This document shows, one piece after another, positions 25,247-36,879 of a stretch of DNA of 64,000 nucleotides. The DNA lies in contig JAJOHG010000112.1 of the NCBI GenBank assembly GCA_021029095.1, positions 23,192-87,191 of the forward strand, given 5' to 3'. The notes under the pieces are model-generated. The model searched no databases. It saw only the letters and a list, made by a program, of their open reading frames with translations, and was not told the origin of the DNA. The position numbers and the translations under genes were made by a program. The stretch comes from Phellopilus nigrolimitatus. Lineage: Eukaryota; Basidiomycota; Agaricomycetes; Hymenochaetales; Hymenochaetaceae. The stretch's first letter is position 1; every line of letters begins with the position of its first letter.

Positions 25247-26683
25247 GTCGGAGAACTTGAAGTTGGCGATGTGCTGAATGGTGGTGGTAGAAAGCTAAGT
25301 GATGCTATCGACAGAGCTGCATCCAGGCCTCCTTATATACCTTTTCCCGACCATAATCAGGACAATAACATCTCTAAATAGTCGATTGTGTGCGTCACTG
25401 ACGCAGACTATCCGCTATCCGTCGCGGAGTGCAGCAGCCGAAACGGTCCCACATCCGAAACCGGATGTTTCAGCTTAGCTTCTTGACGATCATATCCCGA
25501 ACCACGGATCGGCGCAGACTTGAACGGAATCAATTGGCGAATGATGCAAATTGCTGGGAGTCTCGGATGCCGGCAGGTCTCAGAGCTCTGAGCGTCGATC
25601 CTATTACTACCTTGTTCCCACGCCACTTCCTTACCAAATCAAGACAGTTTCTCGCCCAATTTGTGCTCCGTGATCAACTCGGTGCTGCATCTCGAGAAAC
25701 ATATAAAAATTATTCCAGTGCCCAAACTCCTCCAGGAATTTCATAGTCGCTTCAGTAGAGTTGGTGGATGACTCGGACGCTGATGCATTCATCTGGGTGA
25801 AAATCGCGTTGAGTTTGTCCTCGAGAGTGTTCGGCACGTGCGATCGGTTGCAATTTCCCATTTCGCGGGATTACAGAAGCTGAAGGAGATTGTGCTGATG
25901 ACGGTAGAGCATAGATATGCTGAAGAGGGCTCATCTCGTCACTGCTCGCTGGTGCGGAGAAAGTGAAGAATGTACGGCGATCAGGCGCGATTGTCGCACC
26001 CACGTCGCTGGCCTGTCCAGAACCCGCCACCTGCGATAACTATTGGGACGGCGTGGATGTGACCAGTCCGAGGAGACACGTTGACGGGTGGCTCATTTGT
26101 GGTCTGGCGGGTGATAGGCAATACGCGAACGGAGCTCATCAGCTGTGAAAGACGTGTAGATAGGACCCTGTTGTGCGCAAGAGTAAGAGCATTATGATCA
26201 AGCAAGGTATTTGAATCTTGATGCCCCTCTGCATGAGGAGATTAAATAAGAAAAGAAAAATGATCAGAATGGAGGGCGAGCATGCGTAAGCCGTAATCAC
26301 GTGCTGTGTAGTATGTATCCGCGCTTCTCTGCATAGTGTTCTCGAAGTCCAGGTCAGACCCGTTATGTTGCCAACAGAATGGGTTTGTTTCGTCAAGTTT
26401 TGGGCATGAAATAGAGTCTCAGCACCGTAAATGACCGTCCAAAACCTCCACATCCTACCTTTCATGCCCGAAACTCGACTTATCTTGCAAAACAGAAATA
26501 TTCTGTTGCCAGCACGCAAACTGCTTGTCCCAATCTCAAGATGCCATGGAAAAAAATAAAACAATAGACAAGTTCAAGAACATGTTTCCTTTTTCAGGCA
26601 TTCTTGATGCCGAGAGGCTTCGGCAATTTCGGCAGCTTGCAGCTCGCTTAGAGCTAATGGAAAACGTAAGTTGCATTTGTGTA
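25247..26683. other. 1.4 kb spacer, no firm gene
   Basis: Holds the promoter of the oxalate decarboxylase gene. A 76-codon minus-strand frame at 25631-25861 and a 141-codon one at 26139-26564 show no domain and no splice partner. I do not call them genes. Confidence 0.4.
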
Positions 26684-26961
26684 CAGGTGGCGCCAAAGTG
26701 TTGACGCACCTCCAAAAAAAGAAAGTGATTCGCATCCGTCATCCTGGGCACTTTTTCTCCTTAGTTCCTTCGCATATACATCATGTTTGCTTGCTATATG
26801 CATGACACAGCTTTTCCGGCGCTTAAGCATTTTTTGTGGATGTGTCTAGCGTGTGTAACTGGACGCGACAGCCAAGCGACAGTGTGCTGTGCGCGTCTCA
26901 CACGCAGATGTGAATCACCTTCCCTTTTTGGGGGTGCGTCAACACTTTTCGGCGCCACCTG
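26684..26961. mobile_element. MITE 1, 278 bp, TA target site
   Basis: Begins CAGGTGGCGCC and ends GGCGCCACCTG. About 55 bp at each end are imperfect inverted repeats (AAAGTGTTGACGCACC is shared). TA flanks both sides (26682-26683, 26962-26963). The interior is too short to encode a transposase. The ends and TA target suggest a Tc1/mariner-type non-autonomous element. Confidence 0.85.
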
Positions 26962-26968
26962 TAATATA

Positions 26969-27404
26969 CAGGTGGGTGTAGAAAGTCTACGGCCCCCCTA
27001 AATAAGGAAGGTGGTTCCCGTCCGCACCGCCCGAATGTCCACATCGTCGCATTTTTACCTACGAAAAGACTAAACACGATGTATAACTGTTAAAGCCTTC
27101 TTTTTATACATCTATGATGCAAATACAACATATACACAGTCAATTCGAGGTTACACCGTTCACTTTCACTGCTGTCACATGATCTGAGCTGTAGCTAGGA
27201 CCACATTTTCAAGCTCGGTTGTAGGTCCGATAAAGGCCCCACCACAAATACTACATAAAATACAAAGCGTTTGGAGGCAACTTGAGCTGGCAGCGTGCTG
27301 TAGGCAATGGTGAACGACAGCGGAGGATGCGCATGTGTGTGCACGACGCGGACGGGAACCACCTTCCTTATTTAGGGGGGCCGTAGACTTTCTACACCCA
27401 CCTG
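26969..27404. mobile_element. MITE 2, 436 bp, perfect 57-bp TIRs
   Basis: Starts CAGGTGGGTGTAGAAAGTCT. The first 57 bp are repeated exactly in reverse complement at the other end, flanked by TA at 26967-26968 and 27405-27406. It abuts MITE 1 with only a few bases between, and its TIR is a relative (same CAGGTGG start, same GGAAGGTG(A/G)TTC inner block). Perfect TIRs imply recent movement. It has no coding capacity. Confidence 0.92.
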
Positions 27405-27575
27405 TAGAACGCATTTTCCATCAGCTTTTGAAAATACTCTATTGGTAACCAAACAAGGCAAATGATCTACTTATGGAAGTAAATCACACGTGTTGCTGTA
27501 GACGTTGGACCTCTACCAACATAACTAGCACGAATCCTCTTCTCTTAAGTTTCTGCAGCAACTCCTCTTAACAAA

Positions 27576-29157
27576 ATGATGAGGCTCGTCGACCTCCCCG
27601 CGGACGTACTGCTGAGAGTTCTCGCTCTTTGCGATGTGGACGATGTGCTGCGGATCGAGACGGCGCGTTACCTTGGCCATCTGTCCGGCAGCGGGGCTAA
27701 ATGTCATTTTACAGACGTGCAGAGTCCTGCAAGATATAGCTGCTAGCCGACACCTCTGGCTGGCCCACTTACGTGGTCTTCCCAATGAATGCGCGCCCGA
27801 CCTTCCTCCACACGTCTCGCTCGAGTCGCTTGACTGCATCGGCCTTAAGTCGCTGGTCGTTCGTGCCGTGCGCGGAAACAAGAACTGGAACTCGCCTTCT
27901 CCAAAAGCCACACGCGAAATCAAGGTCATCTTTGATAAACCCATACGAAAGCCTGCTCTGGTCGTCGAGAAAGCTTATATTGTGTCAGGAGGTGACTATT
28001 TGGTGGTCCAATGGTCGACATGCCAATCGTACCTGGATGACTACGTGCAATTACTTGAAGTATCGAATGGCGAGCAGATCTGGCTATATCCAGACCCAGA
28101 CTGCTCCGACTCACCTGCACGGAGGCTGTGGGGGTATGGAGTAGATCGTATCGCGGAGAACGTACTGAGAGTTGCCTTGGCTGTGACTGATTCTTCTACA
28201 AGACATAAAGTGTCTGATTTTGTTTCTTCTTTAATTTGGCAAACAAGTGTGCATTGACATATTTGTTTTTCAGGACGGCAATCAAGGTTTTTGAAATCGA
28301 CCTTCGTCAAAGGCGCTCGGACACGATATACGATCACCGACTAAACGGCGTTTATCCGCGTAATTTATACTTGCAGGGCGATCACATTGTCCTCGTCGGC
28401 CATACAAAAGACATGAGCTTTTTAGATTGGAAATTTTCTTGTTGCGCGAGTCTCAAATGCGTAAGCTTCGCCGCCATTAGCAACGAGTGCTGTTTCTCAT
28501 TTCTAATCGCTTTAGGATAGTATCATAGGAGCAAGCCGACTAGTCCGGAGATTTCTGTTTACCGTCCACTTTCCTGTGCACCCGGCCAAAAACTTTACAC
28601 TGCGAGTGACGGACGTCCATCAGGCTCTTGAAGCTGTGTCTGGACAGGGGAGACCACCGCCAGCCATTCACATGAATACTTCACCAGCTGAAACAGAAGC
28701 AGACTTCCAGCTCAGCAACTGTCACCCGTACGCAATCGATATGCAAGCATTTAATGCGTTCTGGAGACAGGAGAGCAATATTTACATATGCCTCTTCGCG
28801 TCTTTCCATGGAAATCATGGTTCTAGCATAATGGCTCTGCCCTATTCCTTCACACCTCAGGCACGGACATTCGAGTATAAATACACAGCATCACTTCATC
28901 TTGATGGTGACGAACTTCGGCCTGGAATAGTTTCATCTCAGTCTGGGCGACTTGCTGTTCCGGGGTCGCAGGGACTATACGGGTCTGACATACATCGGAT
29001 AATTCGAGATGAGCCAAACGACAGGCTGTGTCGCAAGCTACCGCCTCGCGGAATCGATTGCTACGGAATGGATCCGTACAGCGGTGCTATTCTCTGGATG
29101 GAAAAGCGTTCGTCGTCGAGCAAATCATGCGAAGCGAGGATCTCGTATTTTGATTAG
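27576..29157 (+). CDS. F-box-like protein, family B, right-arm copy
   Basis: Exons 27576-27662, 27715-28211, 28274-28460 and 28516-29157 give 470 aa, intact. The F-box starts at residue 3 (RLVDLPADVLLRVLALCDVD). Compared with the left copy there are roughly 3% amino-acid changes scattered over the protein, more at the N-terminus, and no frame break. The same GC-AG first intron is present. Two adjacent ATGs (27576, 27579) are both possible. The gene converges on F-box A of the same arm. Function inferred only: SCF adaptor. Confidence 0.8.
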
Positions 29158-30591
29158 CTGGGAGTTATCGCCAGTGACACTTTTGTTTCGTTGCCACGCG
29201 ATCCGTTTTTTTTTTTTTTTTTTTTGCGTCCTGACAGAAACGAGGTTTATATCGTCTTACCTAGAGCGTATGTAACCTTCGCCATTAAGCTGTGTTCTAT
29301 CTTTGTCTTTCAGCATTTCAGTTCTGCATCTTGTCTTTGGAGATCATCTTGTTATCTAACGCAGCCTCAGCTCCAATATATCTTGCAAGGGCGTGTTCCT
29401 TGCGCTCTCGAGCGCTCTGGCGGTTTGTTTGCTGTCTCCCTGCATGTAGTCCTTCGCACGACCCTCATTGTAAATACTCCTCGGTTGACATTTCTTGCAA
29501 ACGAGCTACACGCGACCGCACTGGCGCTCGAGACGGGCCTTTGCTGGCCCAGATTTCGCGGGTGCGCGCTGGAGTCTGTTCGGCAGGCTTTCCTAGTTCA
29601 AGTGCGATCCTCCTTACAAACACTCGACGGTGCGCGCCTCCTGCACACGGGCCAAAATCTAGAAGCGTCTCTGTCAGCTGGGCAAGGCGAGCTGAGAATT
29701 ATGTACAGGTACGGCAGGGGGACGGCGCTGAGGCACCCGCGCGGGCTGCGAGGACGACGCGGGAATGTGTCGGCACCAACAATGCGCCGCAACGCAAGAC
29801 ATTGATACGGGAAGCGTGACTCGGTCAATGGGGAGAATGGATTCTTTTCCGGTTCGCAAATATCGTGCACAGTGCGCGGACTGGTTTGGATCTAAGCACC
29901 CGCCCACTGAACAGCAGGAGCTGCAGAAAGCGGCGTCAGTACCGCCCGCGAAGGACCCGAGTTGTTGTAGAAGCGAATTATGCAGGGTGCCTCAAGGACG
30001 GGTCCATCCTCCTTTTCAACGGGCTCCGAGCAATATGCCGTAAATGCTCGCCCGTAGACACTGACCAGGTCGGGTCAGGGTCAGTGGGAAAACACCCTGA
30101 CCCGAACCGACCTGGCCTTTGAGAACACTATCTCTGCATGCAAGCGTCAACACGGCCGCTTTTATTTCACCTTCGCTGATGCCTGTTTCTCAGTCCACAA
30201 CTGAATCGGCATGGCCCGCAGTTTCTACGCCAGCTCGTTCCCGGCTCTTGGATTCTCGCGCTATTCCTCAGTACGCTCAGTCGTGAATGTTGAAGGAACG
30301 ACACAATTAATCAACCCGGACTTCACGCCCCTCCCGGTAGCCTGCATAGGCACCGCGTCGCTCTGTCTCGTCCACATCCACTGACGCGAGCATTCGTGCA
30401 CCAGCCTCGCCACATGCGTCTGTGCCACGCACATGTTACACTCAAGTCATGCATTGTAAACAGTCGCTGCAGTCTTATATTCCAAAGATTCGTAGTCTGC
30501 TACACAACGTTTCAATTGACAAATATTACTCGACGATAAGCTGATATCTATGTGTCGACTGAAAAACACAATTCAGTCAACATACAAATCC
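29158..30591. other. Middle block between convergent F-box genes (right arm)
   Basis: Counterpart of 3123-5207. Includes 20 T at 29206-29225 and the hairpin at about 30064-30114. The plus-strand frame from 29191 to 29805 resembles the left-arm frame, but the next one is shifted by a 14-nt insertion near 29953. No gene is supported. Confidence 0.5.
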
Positions 30592-32260
30592 TTAGTCGAA
30601 ATACTTGATGACGACAGATTTGCCGTCCTTTGCCTGGAAGTGAGTTGCCCCGCTGTAGAACTCTACATACACGTTCACCTTGTCTGGAATGTCGAGAGTG
30701 TGGAATACTACTTCTTTCCCATGAGAGATGGTAGCGAACTCCCACATGAAGGCTTCATTCCATTTAGAGAAGATCGCTGTCGAGCCGGCTTGTGAGGGTT
30801 GACTCGCAAGGCTGTTGAAGACTATGGACTTTGAATGCACAACCTGCATAAGGTGTGGAATGCCGTCATTTGGACACACGGCCTCAGACCCAGACGCGCT
30901 GGGTATGTCTGCAGCAGTCTCCAGGGCAAAAGAGTCCACTACAGAAGAGAGGCGCGAGATTTGTTCATTCCATACATGGCTTGTCACGGTGATCGCGATA
31001 CCTTTCCGTTTTCTTTCTGCCTCGGCCATCCAATGGAAGGTGCAGACGGAAAATGCGGCTAGCATAAAGCTCAAGTGTGGGCGAGAGGGGATGAGACAGC
31101 TGGCATAAGGAATCTTGTCGAGCGACAGTTCTGGTGTTGGATGTGATATCGCAGCGCAAGGCCGGATGTCGTGTATGGACGAAAGCTGAGTGGCAATAAC
31201 TAACTTGCTCCCGTGGACCACGCCAATGAGATAGCCGTCAATCAGGTCTGCGGCGACGAAAAGACTCTGTACAGAGAAAAATTGATCATTTTCAACTTCT
31301 GTGCCTTCATAAGATGTACAGATACGCACCTCACAAATTGTGACCGAGCGGCCTTCTTTCCAGAATGTCAGGACAAGTTGGCCGTACAAGCAGACTGCTA
31401 ACACATCGCCACTCAACTTTGAAAATGATACTATCCCGTTCGATTCATTAAGGCCTTTCGGCTCGGACTTGTAAAGCGGTGTCTCTGTCCCTGTCTGGGG
31501 CTGGATTTGGATTATTTCTAGAGTTCTGAATAGCAGTAGAGTATCAGTATGACATGGCAGTTTAAATGTTCCGTTCGAGTCGATAATGCGTTTCTTACAT
31601 TTCAGTGGGTTCATTATCAGTAGATTCGCTCACCACGAGCACGCGCACGTCGCCGTTGGCCTGCATGTCATAGCTGAAGTCGCACACTTCTGGCATCTGC
31701 ATGTCGCTCGTGACAGACGAGGTGTCCGGCTGGTACGTCCAGACACAGTGCTTATCCCGCACATCCCAGCACTGTAAGTATCCCGGACGCCTCATGACCA
31801 GAAGTAGTGTGCCCCCCGGGAGCAGCTCATAACGCCACTCTCCGTCGGTCTCTCCCTCATAATTAATCTCCCACTTACTGGGAACTATAACCTCGCGTGT
31901 GGGCTGCAGCGGGGTGGTATGCAAGTCGGTGCAGTTGGAATGCCGACGGTGTGCGCGCACAACTAGGGAGCGCAGCTCAGACCAAGGGAGCTCGCTGACG
32001 GAGATGTGGCGGGGTAAATCGGGCGCGTGGTCTTGGTCCAGCGCACGGAGGTGTTTTAGCCAGAAGGATTTGTTGGAAACAACCGCAAGGAAGAACTTGC
32101 ACGTCTGAAACAAAGTAAATAAGTATATGGAAGTGCTGTTCGGCCAGGTAAGCATATTGAGAACACCCACAGCCTCGAGATGCATGGCATCCTTTAAGCT
32201 CAAACACAACGCGATTTTGAACCAGACTTCGTCAGGAACTGCATAGACATCGAAAGGCAT
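30592..32260 (-). CDS. F-box-like protein, family A, right-arm copy
   Basis: Exons 32260-32171, 32104-31599, 31525-31330 and 31266-30592 give 488 aa, ten fewer than the left copy because one 30-bp unit is absent. Apart from that the 498-aa left protein and this one are almost identical, as are the introns. This is a sharp contrast with the leaders, which differ at many sites upstream of about 32317. F-box-like N-terminus, YFD end and all introns are intact. Role inferred as for the left copy. Confidence 0.8.
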
Positions 32261-34222
32261 TTCTCGATGATAAAATGGCCAATATGCACGGCAGGGCGCA
32301 CATTTTTGTATGTCTCGCGCAGTTTGCGCCAGGCTGGTAACCAGCTGCCACGGTGGTTACTAGTCAGTCCTAGATGGCAATGCGCCCAATGTTGCATGAG
32401 GTGGAAAGCAAAGCTGCTGGGGCTCAGGAGCATTGTTGTAGGTTCGTAACAATGTGGCAGCTGGCCTCGGTCCTCCATGGTCGGACGCAGAGAGCAAACA
32501 TTGAGCCGGACAAGCTGTGCGCCTCGAGTGAGTAGGTGGAAGAAAAGGCAGAGAGAGCAGGCGGTGCGCTAATTTCCAATTGTCCCAGATGCGCGCGCTG
32601 TTCGACCAGAATCCTCAGTTTCCTCTCAAGGTGCTCCGGACGCCCTTCCTTTCTGCGGTCCCGGAGCGGTTCCCTCTGAACTAATGTTTTTAGGCTTCCG
32701 AATCTGTACTCGAGACCGAGATGATTTTTGGGTCACGATCCAACGTATATGAAGCTCAAAACTGGTCACCTCCAGCCCGTACCGCATCTCCCCGTGAAGC
32801 GAGTCACCAGTAAAGCTTCCCAGAGCGGAAAGAGCGCCGATAGTTTATCTAAGAGTTTGTATGCACAAGCCACATGCGGTGAATAGCGATGGTGGGCGTG
32901 TGTTCTCTGAGACGAGACTCCCTTGTACAACTCGCAAGCAGCGGACCATAGGTCAGGAATGGACGAGGAACTGACCCGAGATACGTGTTGACCGAAGAGC
33001 GGTAAGCGGCTGCACCAGCCAGAAGAGCGCTAAGGTGGCGAAGAAAGCAGTGGACTGCACTTACCGAACAGTCTGAGATTTATCCTCGTGCAACAACAAC
33101 GGAAAACAGAATCCTCATACCGAAAGTTCATCTCGCGGCCGTTCCTCTCTTGAGCACGCAATCGCCCGGCTTGTGTTCATATACTTTCGTAAGACTTAGT
33201 TGGGCCTTCTAGTTGAAGACGCACGGCTCCAGCGCAGAGACGCGACGATGATAAAGCACGCCGTATTTGAGGGTCCAGGCCAAGACATAAGCATCCCAAG
33301 TCGCTGAGCTCGGTGTTGCGGCTAAGAACACAGACAGCAGAAGTCACCTTCGGCGAAGATCAAGAAAATATATATTGCAATCCGTCGTTATATACAGTAC
33401 GACGACCTGAAGTAAAGCACTCTACGTCTTTACAATAGCATCACTCAGCAAGGAATAAGAGGTGAAGGGAGAAATTAGCGCGCCGCGTTCAAAATCGGTG
33501 TTTCGCGACCCGGGAATTTTCAGTATGGACCAGGGGGCCGTTGTGGATTTCATGGAGTGCGATAGAGAGCAGTCGTCAGGCTCGTCGGAGATCCCGGCCG
33601 CGCTGCAATTAGCGGGTACGATTGTAGCGTAAGCAATTACACAGCGCGAGATGCGCGTACAATTATTTTTACTTCCATCCTTCGCGTACAGAGAAGTCAA
33701 GCGGAATGCAAGAAGGCACGAGACAGCGGATTCGTCTCAGTCTGGCCGACGACTCGTCACAGGCTGCAGGCGAAGAGAGGAAAGAAAGCAAAGAGCTTGA
33801 ACACGAATAGCATGTGGGAGTAGCGTAGTGTATACATTGCGTGGATGGTTAGTAGGAAGATAATATGATATGGTATGATGCGAGGGTTATAGATAACGAC
33901 GGGATGCGAAAAACGTTCATGCAAGACGGTGGATCAGATAGATGTTATGTTATCAGGTGCGAAGAGAAAGCAAGAATAAGTCAAACGAATAAATAAGACG
34001 CAGAGCGTTCGTCAAGAGCAAGCATACAAGAAAGGAAGGGGGGAAAAAAGGACAAGAGAAGGAACCCAGAACCCGCAAGCCAAAAATATCCAGCTCCAGC
34101 CCCAAGATAATCAAAACGAAAAAGCAAGAAGACGATGATGACGAAAAAAAAAAAAAAAACGAAAACGAAACCAAAGCAAGTTTGTTTTTTAAGAGCTTCA
34201 GCAGCGCCGCGCCGCGCGCGCC
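32261..34222. other. Leader of right F-box A and distal spacer
   Basis: To about 33.6 kb this matches, in reverse complement, the region upstream of the third A copy (about 59.34-60.51 kb), with an internal deletion. The 20-codon upstream ORF is broken here by a 10-nt deletion. From about 33.6 to 34.2 kb I see only unique spacer and the 3' flank of the Skt5-type gene, including a run of 17 A at 34144-34160. Confidence 0.5.
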
Positions 34223-36879
34223 TCACATGATCACGCACTCCTTGTCCTCCGCCTTCGACCCCTGGATGCCCATATCCGCAAACGTGTTGTACTTCGTCCC
34301 AGCCCCAGCCCCAGCCCCAGCCCCAGCCCCAGAGCCGAGGCTCGGCTTGGGGCTCGCAGCAGGCGGGAGCGCGGCCGCCTGCGTGCGGGGCGACGCGCCC
34401 GGCGAGTAGCTGTTCGGGCCCACAAGCCGCCCGCTCGACGCCGAGGGCACGCGCCGGCCGGGCCCAGACCCGTAGCCTGCGCCGGGCGGGTGGACGGAGG
34501 CGGAGCCAGGCGCAAGAGGGGCGGCGCCCGCCGCGCCGGGGTCGACGAGCGAGTAGCGCGGGCGGTCGGCGGGGAAGCGCTGCGCCGCCGGCGCGGGCGC
34601 GGGCGCGGGGCCGGGGCCGAACCCGTATCCGTTGTTGGGCCCGTTGGAGGGCTGGGCCTGGGGCGGGTGCACGTGCTGGCTCGGGTGCGCGGGCAGCCCC
34701 GCTCCGCGCCCGGGCGGCAGCGACGACTGGCGCGGTGTGATCGCGGGCTGTTGTGGCTGCTGCTGGTAGTCGTACTGCTGCGGCTGCTGCAGTTCGGGGC
34801 CTGCGTACCCTGGAGGAGGTGCGTTCCCGCCGCCGCCGCCGCCGCCGCCGCCTACGCCTACGCCCGCCGCGTCCGAGCGCTGCCGCGCCTGCGTGCGCGT
34901 GCGCACGAGCTTGTGCTGCGTGAGCGTGTCGTGTTCCTGGCGGGAGAGCCCATGGGCCGAGGGCCCCGCGAGCGCGGAGAGGCGCCCCGCGGCGTCTGTG
35001 TTCCCATGCGCAGCAGCCTGTCAAAAAACGCTATAAATATACGCACACCAAACCAGCACGCGAAGGAAAAGAAGCACCGCACCTTCTCGTACCACTCCAC
35101 CGCCCTCCGCACGTCCACCTGCGCGCCGATGCCGACCTCGCAATAGTAGCCCATCGCGAACTCCGCGCTCGGCAGGCCCTTCCGCGCGGCCTTCTCCGCG
35201 AACGTGCGCGCGAGCACTTCGTCCTTCGTGACCGCAGGCGGCCCGCCGCCGCCGCCGCCGCCGCCGTCCGCGCCGTCCGCGCCGCACAGGAACCACTTGC
35301 TGAGCGCCATGTCCGCCTCCGCGTCGCCCTGCTGGCTCGCGAGGCTGTAGTACTGCACGCTCAGCGCGGGGTCGTACGGGCACGGCGCCTCCGCGAACTC
35401 GTACGCGCGCCCGAGGCGCCGCTGCGCCGGCACGAGGTGCAGGAACGCCGCGCGCTCGAGGTGCCGCCGCGCCTCGCGCGCGGGCGCGCTGCCCTTGGGG
35501 ACGAACGGCGCGAAGAGAAAGGGGTCCACGGAGACCTGCTGCGGGATGGCGTCGAGCAGCAGCAGCGCGTACGCGTACGCGGACTGCGGGAACGCGACGC
35601 TCGCGAGCGTCGCCGCGCGGTGGAGCAGCGGCACGGCGCTCTGCGGGCCCGCGGGGAGGCCGAGCTGCCCGAGGAGGTGCGCGGTGCCCATGCGGTACGT
35701 GCACGCCTCGTCGCCCGCCTGCAGGCCGCGCTCGAAGCACTGGCGCGCGTGCGGCGCGTCGCCGAAGGACTCGTAGTCGCGGCCGAGGCGGAACCACGCC
35801 GCGGCGTGCCCCGCGCGCCCCGCGGCCTCGAACTCGCGGAACGCGTTGCGCGGGCTGGGCGCGATGTGCGCGGGGAAGGCGCCCGAGGCGGTGAGCGCGG
35901 CGCGCAGGTACAGCGCCTCGGCGATGAACGGCGGCACGTCTTGGGTTGAGTCCGGCAGGGCAGGCACGATGGATATCAGGAGGGGCACGGCTGTGTCGGC
36001 GAGGTGCCGCAGTGCTGGATCAGAGATCTTGGCGGGGCCTGACGGCGTGTCCGCGCCCATAGGCAGATCAGGTGTCGCAGGGGCCACCGCTCCTTCAGCT
36101 GCGGCGCTCTCGCGCTCGGCGAGAAATAGGACATCACGGATCCATGCAACTTGGCTTGAGAGATCCGAATTAGGAGATCGAACGGACGGGAGAGACGCCT
36201 GGAGCGATGCGACTGTAGGGAGGGGCGCAACGAGCGAGGGCCGGCTACTTGGCGGCGGAGCTGGCTTTTGTGCATGCTCAATCACGCCGTGCATGCTCTG
36301 TATCCTCGGCATCGGATGGTCGTTCAGCGATACGCCAGCCATCGCCGACACGATCCCTCCGTCGTGGACTGACGGCACCCGCGCCATGGGCATCGATGTG
36401 CCCCAGCCTGCCCCCCGATGTGGCGGCGGCGCTGGTGAAGGACCACGGAACGGCTGAGGGCCCGGAACGATGGCGCCCGGAACGACGAAGCCGGGGGCGA
36501 AGTTGGGTGCAGGCGAAGACATCTGGCGCTGGTAAGCTGGAGGCTGCGGCGTGGCGAATCGCGGACCGCCGTACACAACCCGTTCGTCGAGTGCGCGGGC
36601 CATCTGCGCATGAAAGAATCAGAAAACGTTATAGGGGCACGATCGATGGCCCAATCCACTCACATCGGCTGGCAAGTTCGGATTGAGATGTTGCGGCCGG
36701 GGCGCGATGAGCGAGTCGGTGCGGTGCGGGAGCTGGTAGTCGCCGACCTGTGGTCGGAAGTCAGGTGGAAGAGGCGGGATAGGGGGCTTGGGCAAATTAT
36801 GGAGTTTGTGGGCGTTGTTGGCAGCGTTGTGCGGTCGCGGAGGAAGAGGAGGGGCGTCCACGTAAAGCGCTGGTGTCAT
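34223..36879 (-). CDS. Chitin synthase activator, Skt5/Chs4 type, CaaX end
   Basis: Exons 36879-36664, 36603-35083 and 35017-34223 give 843 aa. Order: Pro-rich N-terminus, a conserved RIQSMHGVIEH block, an array of Sel1-type TPR-like repeats (about residues 320-590, e.g. FRLGRDYESFGDAPHARQCF), then LSRQEHDTLTQHKLVR, a Gly/Pro/Gln-rich low-complexity tail, FADMGIQG and the terminal CVIM. The last four residues are a CaaX box, so prenylation and membrane anchoring are expected. In yeast Skt5/Chs4 activates chitin synthase III and places it at sites of growth. The second exon and tail are extremely GC-rich, with poly-Gly codons and a (CCAGCC)n tract. A Sel1-less relative lies at 45179-46304. Confidence 0.93.
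34299..34335 (-). repeat. Hexanucleotide repeat coding Gly-Ala
   Basis: Tandem CCAGCC units in the last exon of the Skt5-type gene encode alternating Gly and Ala just before the conserved C-terminus. A length-variable microsatellite is likely. Confidence 0.85.

Larger units (their letters stand above)
27445..32973 (-). repeat. Right arm of large inverted duplication
   Basis: Reverse complement of 702-6927. Differences from the left arm: a 704-bp deletion whose junction (30509-30513) is a single copy of GAAAC; loss of one 30-bp unit in F-box A; a 20- instead of 25-nt homopolymer with ~34 extra nt next to it; a 14-nt and a 24-nt insertion in the middle block; a 10-nt deletion in the A leader. 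Beyond 32973 the sequence goes on in homology with the third A copy (to about 33.6 kb), while the left arm does not. Confidence 0.9.

Noticed and set aside
33981..35024. Long minus-strand frame overlapping the Skt5-type gene
   Set aside because: It is a different frame across the GC-rich last exon. High GC suppresses stop codons, and the composition (Arg/Ala/Gly runs) is typical of such shadows.
35437..35949. Plus-strand frame of 170 codons
   Set aside because: Antisense to the Sel1-coding exon in very GC-rich DNA; no motif.
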